NCBI RefSeq assembly: GCF_010211755.1
Contig: NZ_PDWR01000015.1
Span: forward strand, 1-64,000
Direction: 5' to 3'
DNA from: Pseudoxanthomonas sangjuensis
GTDB lineage: Bacteria; Pseudomonadota; Gammaproteobacteria; Xanthomonadales; Xanthomonadaceae
Length of the DNA stretch: 64,000 bases
Made by a program: the position numbers and the translations under genes. The notes beneath the pieces are model-generated. The model saw only the letters and a program-made list of their open reading frames with translations. It did not search any database and was not told where the DNA came from. The stretch's first letter is position 1; the number at the start of each line of letters is the position of its first letter. Shown one piece after another: positions 56,472-64,000 of the stretch.

Positions 56472-56788
56472 TGGCGCTGCTGCAGAACAAGACCGGCAAG
56501 TTCTCCTCGACCCGCCGCAGCGCGCTGGGCCTGGTCTTCGCCCTGTTGCTGGTCCTGGGCTGGCTGTACGTCACCAAGGCCGCGGCGATCAGCGGCATGC
56601 AGGTGAAGGAAATGGACTGGGACGGCGACGGCACGGTCAGCGGCCGCGAGATCGCGCAGGCGTTCTATGCGGTGGAGGCGGTGAAGACCGTGGCGGGCAA
56701 CCGCACCTGCACCGAATACGCCTGGCATACCGGCGAATCGATCCGCGTGGACTGCCGCACCGAGTTCCAGCCGGCGGAAGCGAAATGA
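56471..56788 (+). CDS. Membrane-anchored single EF-hand protein
   Basis: The 105-aa protein has one N-terminal membrane helix (ALGLVFALLLVLGWLYV) and a short periplasmic region with a canonical EF-hand loop DWDGDGTVSGRE (Asp1, Asp3, Asp5, Glu12). The C-terminal part holds two cysteines (RTCTEYAW, RVDCRTEF) that could form a disulfide. Its start overlaps the murA stop by one base, so translation is coupled to murA. Function unknown; calcium binding is a prediction from the loop. Confidence 0.82.
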
Positions 56789-56819
56789 CGAAAAACCCGG
56801 CGTTGCCGGGTTTTTCGTC
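56787..56819. terminator. Bidirectional terminator between EF-hand gene and DUF3108 genes
   Basis: GACGAAAAACCCGGC (56787-56801) pairs with GCCGGGTTTTTCGTC (56805-56819), giving a 15-bp stem with A-tract/T-tract ends on both strands. It ends both the murA unit and the minus-strand DUF3108 unit. Confidence 0.9.
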
Positions 56820-56843
56820 GGGGGCGGCGCAGGTCGGTCGCGC

Positions 56844-57545
56844 TCAGCGCCACGACTTGATCTGCAGGTCGATCGCGTCCCGGCCGTTCTCGCGCTGCAG
56901 GATGCGCGCCGGCACCGGCATCTCCGGGACGATCCAGACGATCATCTGGCGCTTGCCGGTGTCGCGGATCGCCTTGGTGGCGTTGTAGGTCTTGCCGGCG
57001 ACGGTGATCTTTTCCTTGCCGGCCAGCTTGTAGTTCAGCATCTTCACTTCGCCGTTCTCGACCAGGCGGTAGCTCGGCGTCTTGCCGGCGGCCACGTCCT
57101 GGACGATGGCCAGGTTGAGCAGCAGCGCGTCCATGTCGCCTTCCCGAATCGCGGCCGGGCCGGCGCGCCCGGGCTTGACGTCGCCGCTCCAGCGCGCCTG
57201 ACGCTTGTCCCAGTCGTAGCTGGTGTTGACCGACTTGCGCTTGACCAGCATGCGGCTGACGTCGCTGCTGGACAGCGGGCGCAGCCAGTCGCCCTGCACG
57301 TCGAACACGGTCTGCTGGCTCAAGTCGACCAGCGAGTTGCGGATGCTCAGGCTGTACTGCCAGCGGTTGCCGGCCTGCCGGGCCAGCACCATCTGGCCTT
57401 CGCCCTGCATGCCCAGCGCGCTGGCCTGGTAGTGGGCGGTGAAGGCTTCGATCGCCTGCGCCGGCGCGACGACGGCCAGCGCGGCGATGGCGGCGCCGAA
57501 CGAGCGAACGGCGAGTTTGCGGAAATCCGTGGTTCGTTCGTTCAT
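56844..57545 (-). CDS. Exported DUF3108 protein (copy 1)
   Basis: The 233-aa protein has a signal peptide (LAVRSFGAAIAALAVVAPAQA). The body matches DUF3108: FTAHYQASALGMQGEGQMVLARQAG, TVFDVQGDWLRPLSSSDVSRM, REGDMDALLLNLAIVQDVAAGK, IVWIVPEMPVPARILQRENGRDAIDLQIKSW. The family is a periplasmic beta-rich domain of unknown role. Its ATG overlaps the stop of the upstream paralogue by four bases. Confidence 0.87.
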   Translation of the reverse strand: MNERTTDFRKLAVRSFGAAIAALAVVAPAQAIEAFTAHYQASALGMQGEGQMVLARQAGNRWQYSLSIRNSLVDLSQQTVFDVQGDWLRPLSSSDVSRMLVKRKSVNTSYDWDKRQARWSGDVKPGRAGPAAIREGDMDALLLNLAIVQDVAAGKTPSYRLVENGEVKMLNYKLAGKEKITVAGKTYNATKAIRDTGKRQMIVWIVPEMPVPARILQRENGRDAIDLQIKSWR

Positions 57546-58264
57546 TGTCGTTGCACTCCCTGGTATTCGACCAGTCTCAGATCGATGCCGTCCTGGCCGT
57601 CCTCGCGCTGCAGGATGCGCACCGGCGTCGGCACGCCGCCGGCCACCCAGAGGATGGTCTCGTCGTTGCCGCCGTTGCTGCGCTGCACGCGCATGGCATC
57701 GTAGCTGAGGTCGTCGACGTCGACGACCTCGGTCTGCGCGGCCACCGTATACCGATGTTCGCGCGCGCGGCCGCCGTCGACCACGCGGTAGCTCAGGTCC
57801 TTGCCCGGTTCGGCGTCGCGGATCACCGCCAGGTCGACCAGCAGGGCGCTGAGGTCGCCTTCGCGCAACGGCACGGGCGCGCGGCGCTCCTTCTTCACGT
57901 CGCCCTGCCAGCGCGCGGCCAGCGCGTTCCAGTCGTAGGTGCCGACGGCCTTCTTGCCGGTGAACAGGGCGTGCTTGACCGTGCTCTGGCTGAGCGGGCG
58001 GTAGTGGTCGCCTTCGACCGCGAACACCGTGCTCTGGTCGACGTTCAGGCCGAGCAGGCCGGCGAAACCGCGGTCGGCCTTGATGCCCAGGTCCATGCGC
58101 CAGCGGCCGCCCTCGGTCGCCGCCACCTGCATCTTCGCGGTGCCGACCAGCTTGCCCTTGCTGTAGGCCTGGTAGCTGGCGACGAACGGCTCCAGCGCCA
58201 TCGCCGGCAGGGCGGTCGCGGCAAGGAATACGGCCAGCGCGAGGCGGGTCGTCGGAAAGGTCAT
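57542..58264 (-). CDS. Exported DUF3108 protein (copy 2)
   Basis: This 240-aa paralogue of the gene that follows it has a signal peptide (about residues 1-24, ALPAMALEPF) and the DUF3108 body (FVASYQAYSKGKLVGTAKMQV, VFAVEGDHYRPLSQSTVKH, REGDLSALLVDLAVIRDAEPGK, ILWVAGGVPTPVRILQREDGQDGIDLRLVEY). Its ATG overlaps the purN stop (58261-58264). Tandem duplicates in this position are seen in related bacteria, and function is unknown. Confidence 0.87.
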   Translation of the reverse strand: MTFPTTRLALAVFLAATALPAMALEPFVASYQAYSKGKLVGTAKMQVAATEGGRWRMDLGIKADRGFAGLLGLNVDQSTVFAVEGDHYRPLSQSTVKHALFTGKKAVGTYDWNALAARWQGDVKKERRAPVPLREGDLSALLVDLAVIRDAEPGKDLSYRVVDGGRAREHRYTVAAQTEVVDVDDLSYDAMRVQRSNGGNDETILWVAGGVPTPVRILQREDGQDGIDLRLVEYQGVQRQ

Positions 58265-58932
58265 TTCGGTTCCGTGGGGACGGGCAGCAGTTTCCCGGTG
58301 GAATCTAGAAGCAGCGGGCTAAATATCGGCTGACCGTCGAGGACGACGTGGCCGTCGCGTTCAGCCAGGCGGCCGGCCGCGGCCAGTCGCAGCACGGCGA
58401 GATACAGGGCGTGTTCGCGCGGCAACAGGCGGTGCGCAAGGCTTTCCGGGGTATCGCCGGGCTCGATCGGGATGCGCGCCTGGGCGATGACCGTGCCGGC
58501 ATCCAGTTCAGGTACGACGAAATGGACGCTGGCGCCGTGTTCGGCGTCGCCGGCCGCCAGCGCGCGCGCGTGGGTGCGCAGGCCGCGGTATTTCGGCAGC
58601 AGCGACGGGTGGATGTTGAGCAGGCGGCCGCGGAAGCGCTCGACGAAGGGGGCGCCGAGGATGCGCATGTAGCCGGCGCAGACCACCCAGTCGGGGCGCA
58701 GCGCGTCGACGGCGTCGGCGAGCGCGGCGTCGAAGCCGGCGCGGTCGGGAAAGGATTTCGCGTCGGCGCTCCAGCGCAACGGCCCGGCCACGCGTTGCAA
58801 CGCGGCCGCATCCGGCCTGTCGGAGAACACGCCGACGATCCCGGCGCCGAGCGAACCGTCGGCGATCGCGTCGAGGATGGCTTGCAGGTTGCTGCCGCGC
58901 CCGGAAGCCAGGATCGCCAGGCGTCCGCTCAT
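58261..58932 (-). CDS. purN: Phosphoribosylglycinamide formyltransferase
   Basis: The 223-aa enzyme formylates GAR with 10-formyl-THF in purine synthesis. LAILASGRGSNLQAILDAI binds the phosphate, WVVCAGYMRILGAPFVERF is the folate loop, and the catalytic residues are in LLNIHPSLLPKYRGLRTHARAL and GASVHFVVPELDAGTVIAQARI (Asn, His, Asp). The ATG overlaps the stop of the DUF2238 gene. It is separated from purM only by that gene. Confidence 0.96.
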   Translation of the reverse strand: MSGRLAILASGRGSNLQAILDAIADGSLGAGIVGVFSDRPDAAALQRVAGPLRWSADAKSFPDRAGFDAALADAVDALRPDWVVCAGYMRILGAPFVERFRGRLLNIHPSLLPKYRGLRTHARALAAGDAEHGASVHFVVPELDAGTVIAQARIPIEPGDTPESLAHRLLPREHALYLAVLRLAAAGRLAERDGHVVLDGQPIFSPLLLDSTGKLLPVPTEPK

Positions 58933-59543
58933 GGCCGCCACCTGCGTTCGCCCGGCGAAAGCGGCCACACCAGCAGCGCGCCGAGCGTGGCCAGCAACAT
59001 GTCCGCGTGCGCATCCCAGACGTCGCCCTGCTGGCCGTTGTACGACTCGGCCGCCTGCGGCGACAGCGCCAGCGCGATGCCCCATTCCATCCATTCGTAA
59101 AGCAGGCTGCTGCACATGACCAGCATCAGCGCGATGGCGAACGACTGCCGCGCGCCCAGCGGCCAGCGCTGGCGCAGCCAGTGCCAGGCCGCCGGAGCCA
59201 GGCACAGGCCGTAGAGCAGGTGGATCAGGCGGTCGAAATGGTTGCGCCGCCAGCCGAAGGCCGCGCCCGGCGACCAGCCCAGCAGGCGCTGGAACCATTC
59301 CTCGTACGGCACGTTGGAATACAGCCAGCGCGCGCCGATGCTGTGCATGACGATGAAGCCGCAGACCAGCGCGAAGTGGATGCCGCGCAGCGGCCAGCGC
59401 CGGTCGTGCAGGTACAGCCAGGCCAGGCCGAGCACGGTCAGGCTGCTGTGCATGGCCTGTTCCAGCGGCCAGCGCGGGTGGATCCACGATGCCGCGAACA
59501 CGGCCAGCGTGGACAGGAACGCGAGCTTCTTGGCTGGCGACAA
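58929..59543 (-). CDS. DUF2238 (YjdF-type) membrane protein
   Basis: The 204-aa protein has about six hydrophobic helices. HFDRLIHLLYGLCLAPAAW, SSLLYEWMEWGIALAL and QQGDVWDAHADMLLATLGALL, with conserved His, Asp and Glu residues near the membrane, are family features. No activity is known. It lies between purM and purN with a four-base overlap into purN, so it is expressed with purine synthesis genes, though a functional tie is unproven. Confidence 0.87.
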   Translation of the reverse strand: MSPAKKLAFLSTLAVFAASWIHPRWPLEQAMHSSLTVLGLAWLYLHDRRWPLRGIHFALVCGFIVMHSIGARWLYSNVPYEEWFQRLLGWSPGAAFGWRRNHFDRLIHLLYGLCLAPAAWHWLRQRWPLGARQSFAIALMLVMCSSLLYEWMEWGIALALSPQAAESYNGQQGDVWDAHADMLLATLGALLVWPLSPGERRWRP

Positions 59544-59550
59544 GGCGGGC

Positions 59551-60582
59551 TCAGCCGATCTTCAGCCGTTCTTCGCCGTCCGGCTTCACCACCTGGCCGA
59601 TGCGCCAGTGCGCGAGTTGCAGCCGGTCGAGGTCGGCTTCGACCGCGGCGACGTCGGCAGGCGCCAGCATCAGCACGAAGCCGATGCCGCAGTTGAAGGT
59701 GCGCCACATCTCGTGGCGCGGCACCTTGCCTTCGCGCTGCAGCCAGTCGAACACCGGCGGCAGCGGCCACGACGAAACGTCGATTTCCAGGCCCAGTTCC
59801 TTCGGCACCACGCGGATGATCTTCTCGACCAGCGCGCCGCCGGTGACGTGGGCCATCGCGTGGATGTCGTGCGCGGCCAGCAGTTCCAGCACCGGCTTGA
59901 CGTAGATGCGGGTCGGCTCCATCAGCGCGTCGGCCAGCTTGACGCCGCCGAGGTCGAGGTCCAGCGGGTTGCCGGCGCGCGCCAGGATCTTGCGGATCAG
60001 CGAATAGCCGTTCGAATGCGGGCCGCTGGAGGCGATGCCGACCAGCACATCGCCTGCGCGCACCTTGCTGCCGTCGATGAGCCGCGACTTCTCCACCGCG
60101 CCGACGGTGAAGCCGGCCAGGTCGTATTCGCCCGGCGGGTACATGTCGGGCATCTCCGCGGTCTCGCCGCCGATCAGCGCGCAGCCGGCGATCTCGCAGC
60201 CCCTGGCGATGCCGGCGACCACGTCCACCGTGGTGACCACGTCGAGCTTGCCGGTGGCGAAGTAGTCGAGGAAGAACAGCGGCTCGGCGCCCTGCACCAG
60301 CACGTCGTTGACGCACATCGCGACCAGGTCGATGCCGATGCTGTCGTGGCGGTCCAGCTGCTTGGCCAGGATCAGCTTGGTGCCGACGCCGTCGGTGCCG
60401 GAGACCAGCACCGGCTCCCGGTACTTGCCGGACAGGTCGAACAGGCCGCCGAACAGGCCCACGCCGCCCAGTACTTCCGGGCGCAGGGTGCGCTTGACCG
60501 CCGGCTTGATGCGCTCGACGACTTCGTTGCCGGCGTCGATGTCGACGCCCGCGTCGCGGTAGGTGAGGGGGGTAGTGGTCAC
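59551..60582 (-). CDS. purM: Phosphoribosylformylglycinamidine cyclo-ligase
   Basis: The 343-aa AIR synthetase closes the imidazole ring in purine synthesis. [25 protein letters not shown] is the N-terminus, [55 protein letters not shown] the ATP/metal region, and [29 protein letters not shown] and [19 protein letters not shown] the other blocks. It starts at GTG 60580-60582, the first in-frame start before homology. A TAAAAT (60612-60617) lies upstream on the minus strand. Confidence 0.96.
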   Translation of the reverse strand: MTTTPLTYRDAGVDIDAGNEVVERIKPAVKRTLRPEVLGGVGLFGGLFDLSGKYREPVLVSGTDGVGTKLILAKQLDRHDSIGIDLVAMCVNDVLVQGAEPLFFLDYFATGKLDVVTTVDVVAGIARGCEIAGCALIGGETAEMPDMYPPGEYDLAGFTVGAVEKSRLIDGSKVRAGDVLVGIASSGPHSNGYSLIRKILARAGNPLDLDLGGVKLADALMEPTRIYVKPVLELLAAHDIHAMAHVTGGALVEKIIRVVPKELGLEIDVSSWPLPPVFDWLQREGKVPRHEMWRTFNCGIGFVLMLAPADVAAVEADLDRLQLAHWRIGQVVKPDGEERLKIG

Positions 60583-60721
60583 GGGCGGGCCGGTGCGGGA
60601 CGGAGCGCGCGATTTTAAAGGAATACGGCCCCGTGCCGCGCGTTCAGGCAGCGGCGGATTGGCGCCCGCGGCCGGTTCGGGCAACAATTCGCCCATTGCC
60701 GGGCTTTCCGAAGGACGATCG

Positions 60722-61795
60722 ATGCGCAGGATCCACGCTTTCCTCTGCGGCGCGCTGCTGGCGTTGCTGGCCCTGCCGGCCGCGGCCCAGTCCGGCCTGC
60801 GCACCGAGGGCGACGTGGCCGGCGCGCGCGGCATCTACGAGGCCGAAGTGCCGGTCAACAGCCAGTCCGAGGCCGACCGCAACGCCGGCCTGGCCCGCGC
60901 CCTGGGCAAGGTGCTGGCGCAACTCAGTGGCGACCGCGACGTGATGAACCGCCCCGGCGTGCTGGCCGAGCTGCGCAAGGCCAAGGACTACGCGGCCAGT
61001 TACGACTATCGCCAGGACCAGGGCACGTCGCCGGGCGGCGCGCCGACCTTCCGCACCATGCTGGTGGCGCGTTTCCGGCCGGCCGAGGTCGATGCGCTCG
61101 CCTCGGTGCTGGGCCTGCCGGTATGGCCGCAACCGCGGCCGAAACCGGTGGTGTGGCTGGCGATCGACGACGGCAGCGGCCCGCGCCTGGTCGGCCTGGC
61201 GCAGGTCAATGCGGCGCGTCCGCTGCTGAACCGCGCGGTCGAACGCGGCTACAAGCTCGGCCTGCCTGCCGGCAATGCCGCCGAACAGGCGCTGGTCGGC
61301 GCGATCTGGCGCCAGGACGTCGCCGCGGTGGCGCGCGCCTCGTCGCGCTACCAGCCGCCGATGCAACTGGTCGGCAAGCTGTACCGCAGCGGCGGCGGCT
61401 GGAAGGCGGACTGGACGTTCGTCGACCGCGGCAAGGTGCTGTCGACCTGGTCCAACAGCCACGCCGACGCGCGCCAGGCGATGGCCGCGGGCGCCGACGG
61501 CGCCGCCGACGCGCTGGTCAAGCGCTACGCCAAGGCCGGCGCGACGCTGGGCGAGGCGGGGACCTACCGGGTCACCTTCACCGGCATCCGCAACACCGAC
61601 GACTACCTGCGCCTGTCCGCGGCGCTGCAGAAGATGTCGGTGGTGCGCAAGATCGTGCCGGTGCGCGTGGCCGGGGACAGCTACGAGGTCGACCTGGACC
61701 TGCTCAGCGGCCTGCCCGGTTTCGAGCGCCTGGCCGGCGACGATGCCCCCTTCGCCCGCGTCGAAGGCGACGCGCCGTTGTACCGGATGAAGTGA
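60722..61795 (+). CDS. Exported DUF2066 protein
   Basis: The 357-aa protein has a signal peptide ([20 protein letters not shown]). DUF2066 blocks include [75 protein letters not shown] and [20 protein letters not shown]. Function is unknown. It stands between purM (divergent) and a permease gene 10 bases downstream, an order also seen with hda in relatives. Confidence 0.88.
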   Translation: MRRIHAFLCGALLALLALPAAAQSGLRTEGDVAGARGIYEAEVPVNSQSEADRNAGLARALGKVLAQLSGDRDVMNRPGVLAELRKAKDYAASYDYRQDQGTSPGGAPTFRTMLVARFRPAEVDALASVLGLPVWPQPRPKPVVWLAIDDGSGPRLVGLAQVNAARPLLNRAVERGYKLGLPAGNAAEQALVGAIWRQDVAAVARASSRYQPPMQLVGKLYRSGGGWKADWTFVDRGKVLSTWSNSHADARQAMAAGADGAADALVKRYAKAGATLGEAGTYRVTFTGIRNTDDYLRLSAALQKMSVVRKIVPVRVAGDSYEVDLDLLSGLPGFERLAGDDAPFARVEGDAPLYRMK

Positions 61796-61805
61796 GGCGA
61801 TGACG

Positions 61806-62978
61806 ATGGGTACGTCGACCGGACAGGACGAAGCGCAGCGCGAAATCGCCAGGTTCCTGCGCCGCCTGCAATGGGCGGCGCTGGGCCTGGGCGCGTGCTG
61901 GCTGCTGTGGCTGCTGGCGCCGGTGCTGACCCCGTTCGTCTGCGCCGCGTTGCTGGGCTGGCTGGGCGATCCGCTGGTGGACTGGCTGCAGGCCAAGGGG
62001 CGTTCGCGCAATGTCGCGGTGACCCTGGTGTTCACCCTGATGGTGCTGGTGGTGGTGCTGGTGGCGCTGATCCTGGTGCCGTTGATCGAAAGCCAGATCG
62101 CCACCCTGGTCAGTTCGCTGCCGCGCTACCGCGACTGGCTGCTCGGCGTCGCGCTGCCGTGGTTCGAGCAGCGCAGCGGCCTGCAATTGCGCGAATGGCT
62201 GGACATGGACCGCGCGGTCGAATTCCTGCGCGGCCACTGGCAGGGCGCCAGCGGCGTCGCCACCACCGTGCTCGGCTACGTCTCGCGCTCGGGTTTCGCG
62301 GTGTTCGGCTGGGTCGCCAACGTGCTGCTGATCCCGATCATCACCTTCTACTTCCTGCGCGACTGGGACCTGCTGGTCGCGCGCGTGCAGTCGATCGTGC
62401 CGCGCGACCATGTCGCCACGATCAACCGGCTGGCGCGCGAATCCAGCGACGTGCTCGGCGGCTTCCTGCGCGGGCAGCTGCTGGTGATGATCGTGCTGGG
62501 CGTGCTCTACGGCCTCGGCCTGTGGGCGGTGGGGCTGGACCTGGGCATCCTGATCGGCATCATCGCCGGCCTGCTGACCTTCGTGCCCTACCTGGGCCCG
62601 GCCAGCGGCGTGGTGCTGGGCGTGCTGGCGGCGCTGTTCCAGTACGGCGACTGGAAGCACGTCGCCGGCGTGCTGGCGGTGTTCGGCATCGGCCAGGTGA
62701 TCGAAAGCTACTGGCTGACGCCGAAGCTGGTCGGCGACCGCATCGGCCTGCACCCGGTGGCGGTGATCTTCGCGGTGCTGGCCGGCGGCCAGTTGTTCGG
62801 CTTCCTCGGCATGCTGCTGGCGCTGCCGCTGGCGGCGGTGTCCAACGTGCTGCTGCGCTACGCGCACGAGCGCTACACGCAAAGCCACCTGTACGCGGGC
62901 GAACGCCCGGCGATCCTGCTAGACGGCTTCATCGACAAGGACGTGGCGGAAGAGCCGTCGAACAGCACCGATTCGTAG
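61806..62978 (+). CDS. AI-2E-type/PerM-family membrane permease
   Basis: The 390-aa protein has about eight membrane helices, with a central soluble segment (about residues 95-160) and the family motif block LLTFVPYLGPASGVVLGVLAALFQYGDWKH followed by GQVIESYWLTPKLVGDRIGLHPVAVIFAVLAGGQLFG. The family includes a claimed AI-2 exporter, Na+/H+ antiporters and unassigned members. Two ATGs are available: 61800 lies 2 bases after GAGG, and 61806 lies 8 bases after it, so 61806 is preferred. Its stop codon is inside the next repeat. Confidence 0.9.
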   Translation: MGTSTGQDEAQREIARFLRRLQWAALGLGACWLLWLLAPVLTPFVCAALLGWLGDPLVDWLQAKGRSRNVAVTLVFTLMVLVVVLVALILVPLIESQIATLVSSLPRYRDWLLGVALPWFEQRSGLQLREWLDMDRAVEFLRGHWQGASGVATTVLGYVSRSGFAVFGWVANVLLIPIITFYFLRDWDLLVARVQSIVPRDHVATINRLARESSDVLGGFLRGQLLVMIVLGVLYGLGLWAVGLDLGILIGIIAGLLTFVPYLGPASGVVLGVLAALFQYGDWKHVAGVLAVFGIGQVIESYWLTPKLVGDRIGLHPVAVIFAVLAGGQLFGFLGMLLALPLAAVSNVLLRYAHERYTQSHLYAGERPAILLDGFIDKDVAEEPSNSTDS

Positions 62979-63070
62979 GAACGGCGCGAGCCGCGACCGC
63001 CATCCTCCAGTGCCCGCCGGCAATTCCGCCAGCCGGATGGTTCCCGGTCGCGGCACACGCCGCTCCTACA
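62974..63070. repeat. Palindromic intergenic repeat, family B, copy 2
   Basis: The left arm CGTAGGAACGGCGCGAGCCG (62974-62993, continuing CGACCG) and right arm GGTCGCGGCACACGCCGCTC (63046-63065, continuing CTACA) are inverted copies. The permease stop codon TAG (62976-62978) is part of the left arm. It is related to copy 1 at 31597-31666. Confidence 0.8.
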
Positions 63071-63102
63071 ATGTCCCGCACCGACCCGTTGAGCCTGTCT
63101 TC

Positions 63103-63825
63103 GTGAGCAATCCTTCCCCGCCCGCCGGTCTTACGCCGCAGATGCCGCTGGCGCTGCGCTATCCGCCCGACCAGCGCTTCGAAAGCTACGTCGCCGCGCC
63201 CGCCGGCGCACTGGCGCGATTGCGCGCGCTGGCGGAACGGCCGGGCGCGGACTGGCTGTTCCTCGCCGGCGCGGGCAGGACCGGCAAGACCCATCTTGCG
63301 CTGGCGCTGTGCGCGGCGGCGGAACAGGCGGGTCGCCGCGCCGCGCTCCTGCCGCTGGCCGCCGCCGCGGGGCGCCTGCGCGAGGCGCTCGATGCGCTGG
63401 ACGGCAACGACGTGGTCGCGCTGGACGGCGTGGAAAGGATCGCGGGCGACCGCGACGAGGAAATCGCGCTGTTCGATTTCCACAATCGCGCGCGCAGCCT
63501 CGGCCTGGGCGTCCTGTACACGGCGCAGGCGGCGCCGGACGAACTGGCGCTGGCGCTGCCGGATTTGCGCTCGCGCCTGCAGCAATGCGCGCGCATCGCG
63601 TTGTCGCCGCTGGACGACGCCGGCCGCGCCGAGGTGCTGCGCGACCGCGCGCAGCGGCGCGGGCTGGTGCTGGAAGACGCGGCGATCGACTGGTTGCTCA
63701 CGCGCACCGACCGCGACCTCGGCGCACTGGTCGGCCTGCTCGACAAGCTCGACCGCGCTTCGCTGGCGGCGCAGCGGCGGGGGACCGTGCCGTTCCTGCG
63801 CAAGGTGATCGAGACGGGAACCTGA
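63103..63825 (+). CDS. hda: DnaA inactivator Hda
   Basis: The 240-aa AAA+ protein acts with the beta clamp to hydrolyse DnaA-bound ATP after replication starts. It shows the N-terminal clamp-binding QMPLALRYPP (QMPLAL), Walker A FLAGAGRTGKTHLALALC, and Walker B VVALDGVERIAGDRDEEIALFDF. The sensor/lid part is TALDDAGRAEVLRDRAQRRGL-like and the C-terminus ends GTVPFLRKVI. It starts at GTG 63103; ATG 63142 is an alternative that would remove the clamp motif, so GTG is preferred. Confidence 0.93.
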   Translation: MSNPSPPAGLTPQMPLALRYPPDQRFESYVAAPAGALARLRALAERPGADWLFLAGAGRTGKTHLALALCAAAEQAGRRAALLPLAAAAGRLREALDALDGNDVVALDGVERIAGDRDEEIALFDFHNRARSLGLGVLYTAQAAPDELALALPDLRSRLQQCARIALSPLDDAGRAEVLRDRAQRRGLVLEDAAIDWLLTRTDRDLGALVGLLDKLDRASLAAQRRGTVPFLRKVIETGT

Positions 63826-63844
63826 CCGGGCCGCGGCGTTTTGC

Positions 63845-64000
63845 CTAGCGGAGCGGGACGGGACGGAGATTGGCGGGCTTGTACAGGGGATGGCCCGTGC
63901 GCCCGCTTTTCAGCCTGGTCAGGCAGTGTGGATTCTTGAGGATCGAGAGCACCTCGAGGTCGCGGCCATTCAGTGCGCCGGCATCGCCCCATGCGCACAC
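63845..64000 (-). CDS. C-terminal end of an unidentified protein (partial)
   Basis: A minus-strand frame enters from the right edge and stops at TAG 63845-63847. The 51 visible residues include WGDAGALNGRDLEVLSILKN and TGHPLYKPANLRPVPLR. Third positions are mostly G or C, as in true genes here. It is convergent with hda, 19 bases apart. The family is not recognisable from this fragment. Confidence 0.5.
   Translation of the reverse strand: MCAWGDAGALNGRDLEVLSILKNPHCLTRLKSGRTGHPLYKPANLRPVPLR

Noticed and set aside
63071-63106. A 12-codon ATG frame before hda
   Set aside because: Too short, no Shine-Dalgarno and partly inside the repeat flank. It is more likely chance than a leader peptide.

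Overview
The window is GC-rich (roughly 70% by eye) and dense with genes. Gene content and order (kdsD-kdsC-lptC-lptA-lptB-rpoN-hpf-hprK-rapZ-EIIA-ptsH-ptsI; pilT-pilU; yqgE-ruvX-pyrB; a class-I SAM riboswitch in front of metX-metB-hom; the PA2779/PA2778 pair; two DUF3108 genes) point to a gammaproteobacterium of the Xanthomonadaceae/Lysobacteraceae type (Lysobacter, Luteimonas, Thermomonas, Xanthomonas relatives). This is chromosomal core and near-core sequence. I saw no rRNA, tRNA, CRISPR array, transposase, prophage or replication origin.

Layout. 1-10 kb: the end of an unidentified gene, an exported barrel-like protein, hslO, mtgA, a polyprenyl-phosphate-sugar glycosyltransferase, a CBS protein, a hemolysin-III family protein, a CPBP protease, prfC, an M23 peptidase and a phytase-like lipoprotein. 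10-14 kb: promoter and SAM riboswitch, then metX, metB and a homoserine dehydrogenase gene. 14-17 kb: two Tat-exported sulfatases behind a LacI-type operator. 17-27 kb: an esterase-like hydrolase, L-serine dehydratase, a glutaredoxin-like protein, a YceI-cytochrome b561-YceI cluster, a large propeller-type hybrid sensor kinase, a secreted proline iminopeptidase and hemE. 27-30 kb: a low-GC 94-aa gene, a WGR protein, aroB and aroK. 30-38 kb: dodecin, a P-loop sugar-acid kinase, pdxH, a BtuF-like protein, the PA2779/PA2778 pair, proC, yggS, pilT and pilU. 38-41 kb: yqgE, ruvX and pyrB. 41-55 kb: one long minus-strand block with a TPR protein, an esterase, mgtE, a 2OG-Fe(II) oxygenase, the regulatory PTS (ptsI, ptsH, EIIA, rapZ, hprK), hpf, rpoN, LPS export (lptB, lptA, lptC) and Kdo synthesis (kdsC, kdsD). 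55-64 kb: a BolA-family gene, murA with an EF-hand membrane protein, two DUF3108 genes, purN, a DUF2238 protein, purM, a DUF2066 protein, an AI-2E-type permease, hda and the end of an unidentified gene.

How the genes work together. The methionine branch (homoserine dehydrogenase, homoserine acyltransferase, cystathionine gamma-synthase) is one riboswitch-controlled unit. The kdsD-to-lptB block makes Kdo and drives LPS transport. It runs, with many start/stop overlaps, into sigma-54 and a phosphorelay (EI, HPr, EIIA, HPr kinase, RapZ) that has no sugar permease in the window. Several intergenic gaps carry palindromic repeat elements of at least four families.

The most interesting points are the cotranslated C39-like peptidase/small membrane protein pair, the low-GC 94-aa gene wedged in front of a TTG-started hemE, the LacI-box sulfatase operon, the PTS/rpoN cluster lacking ptsN, and three promoters whose geometry predicts leaderless mRNAs.
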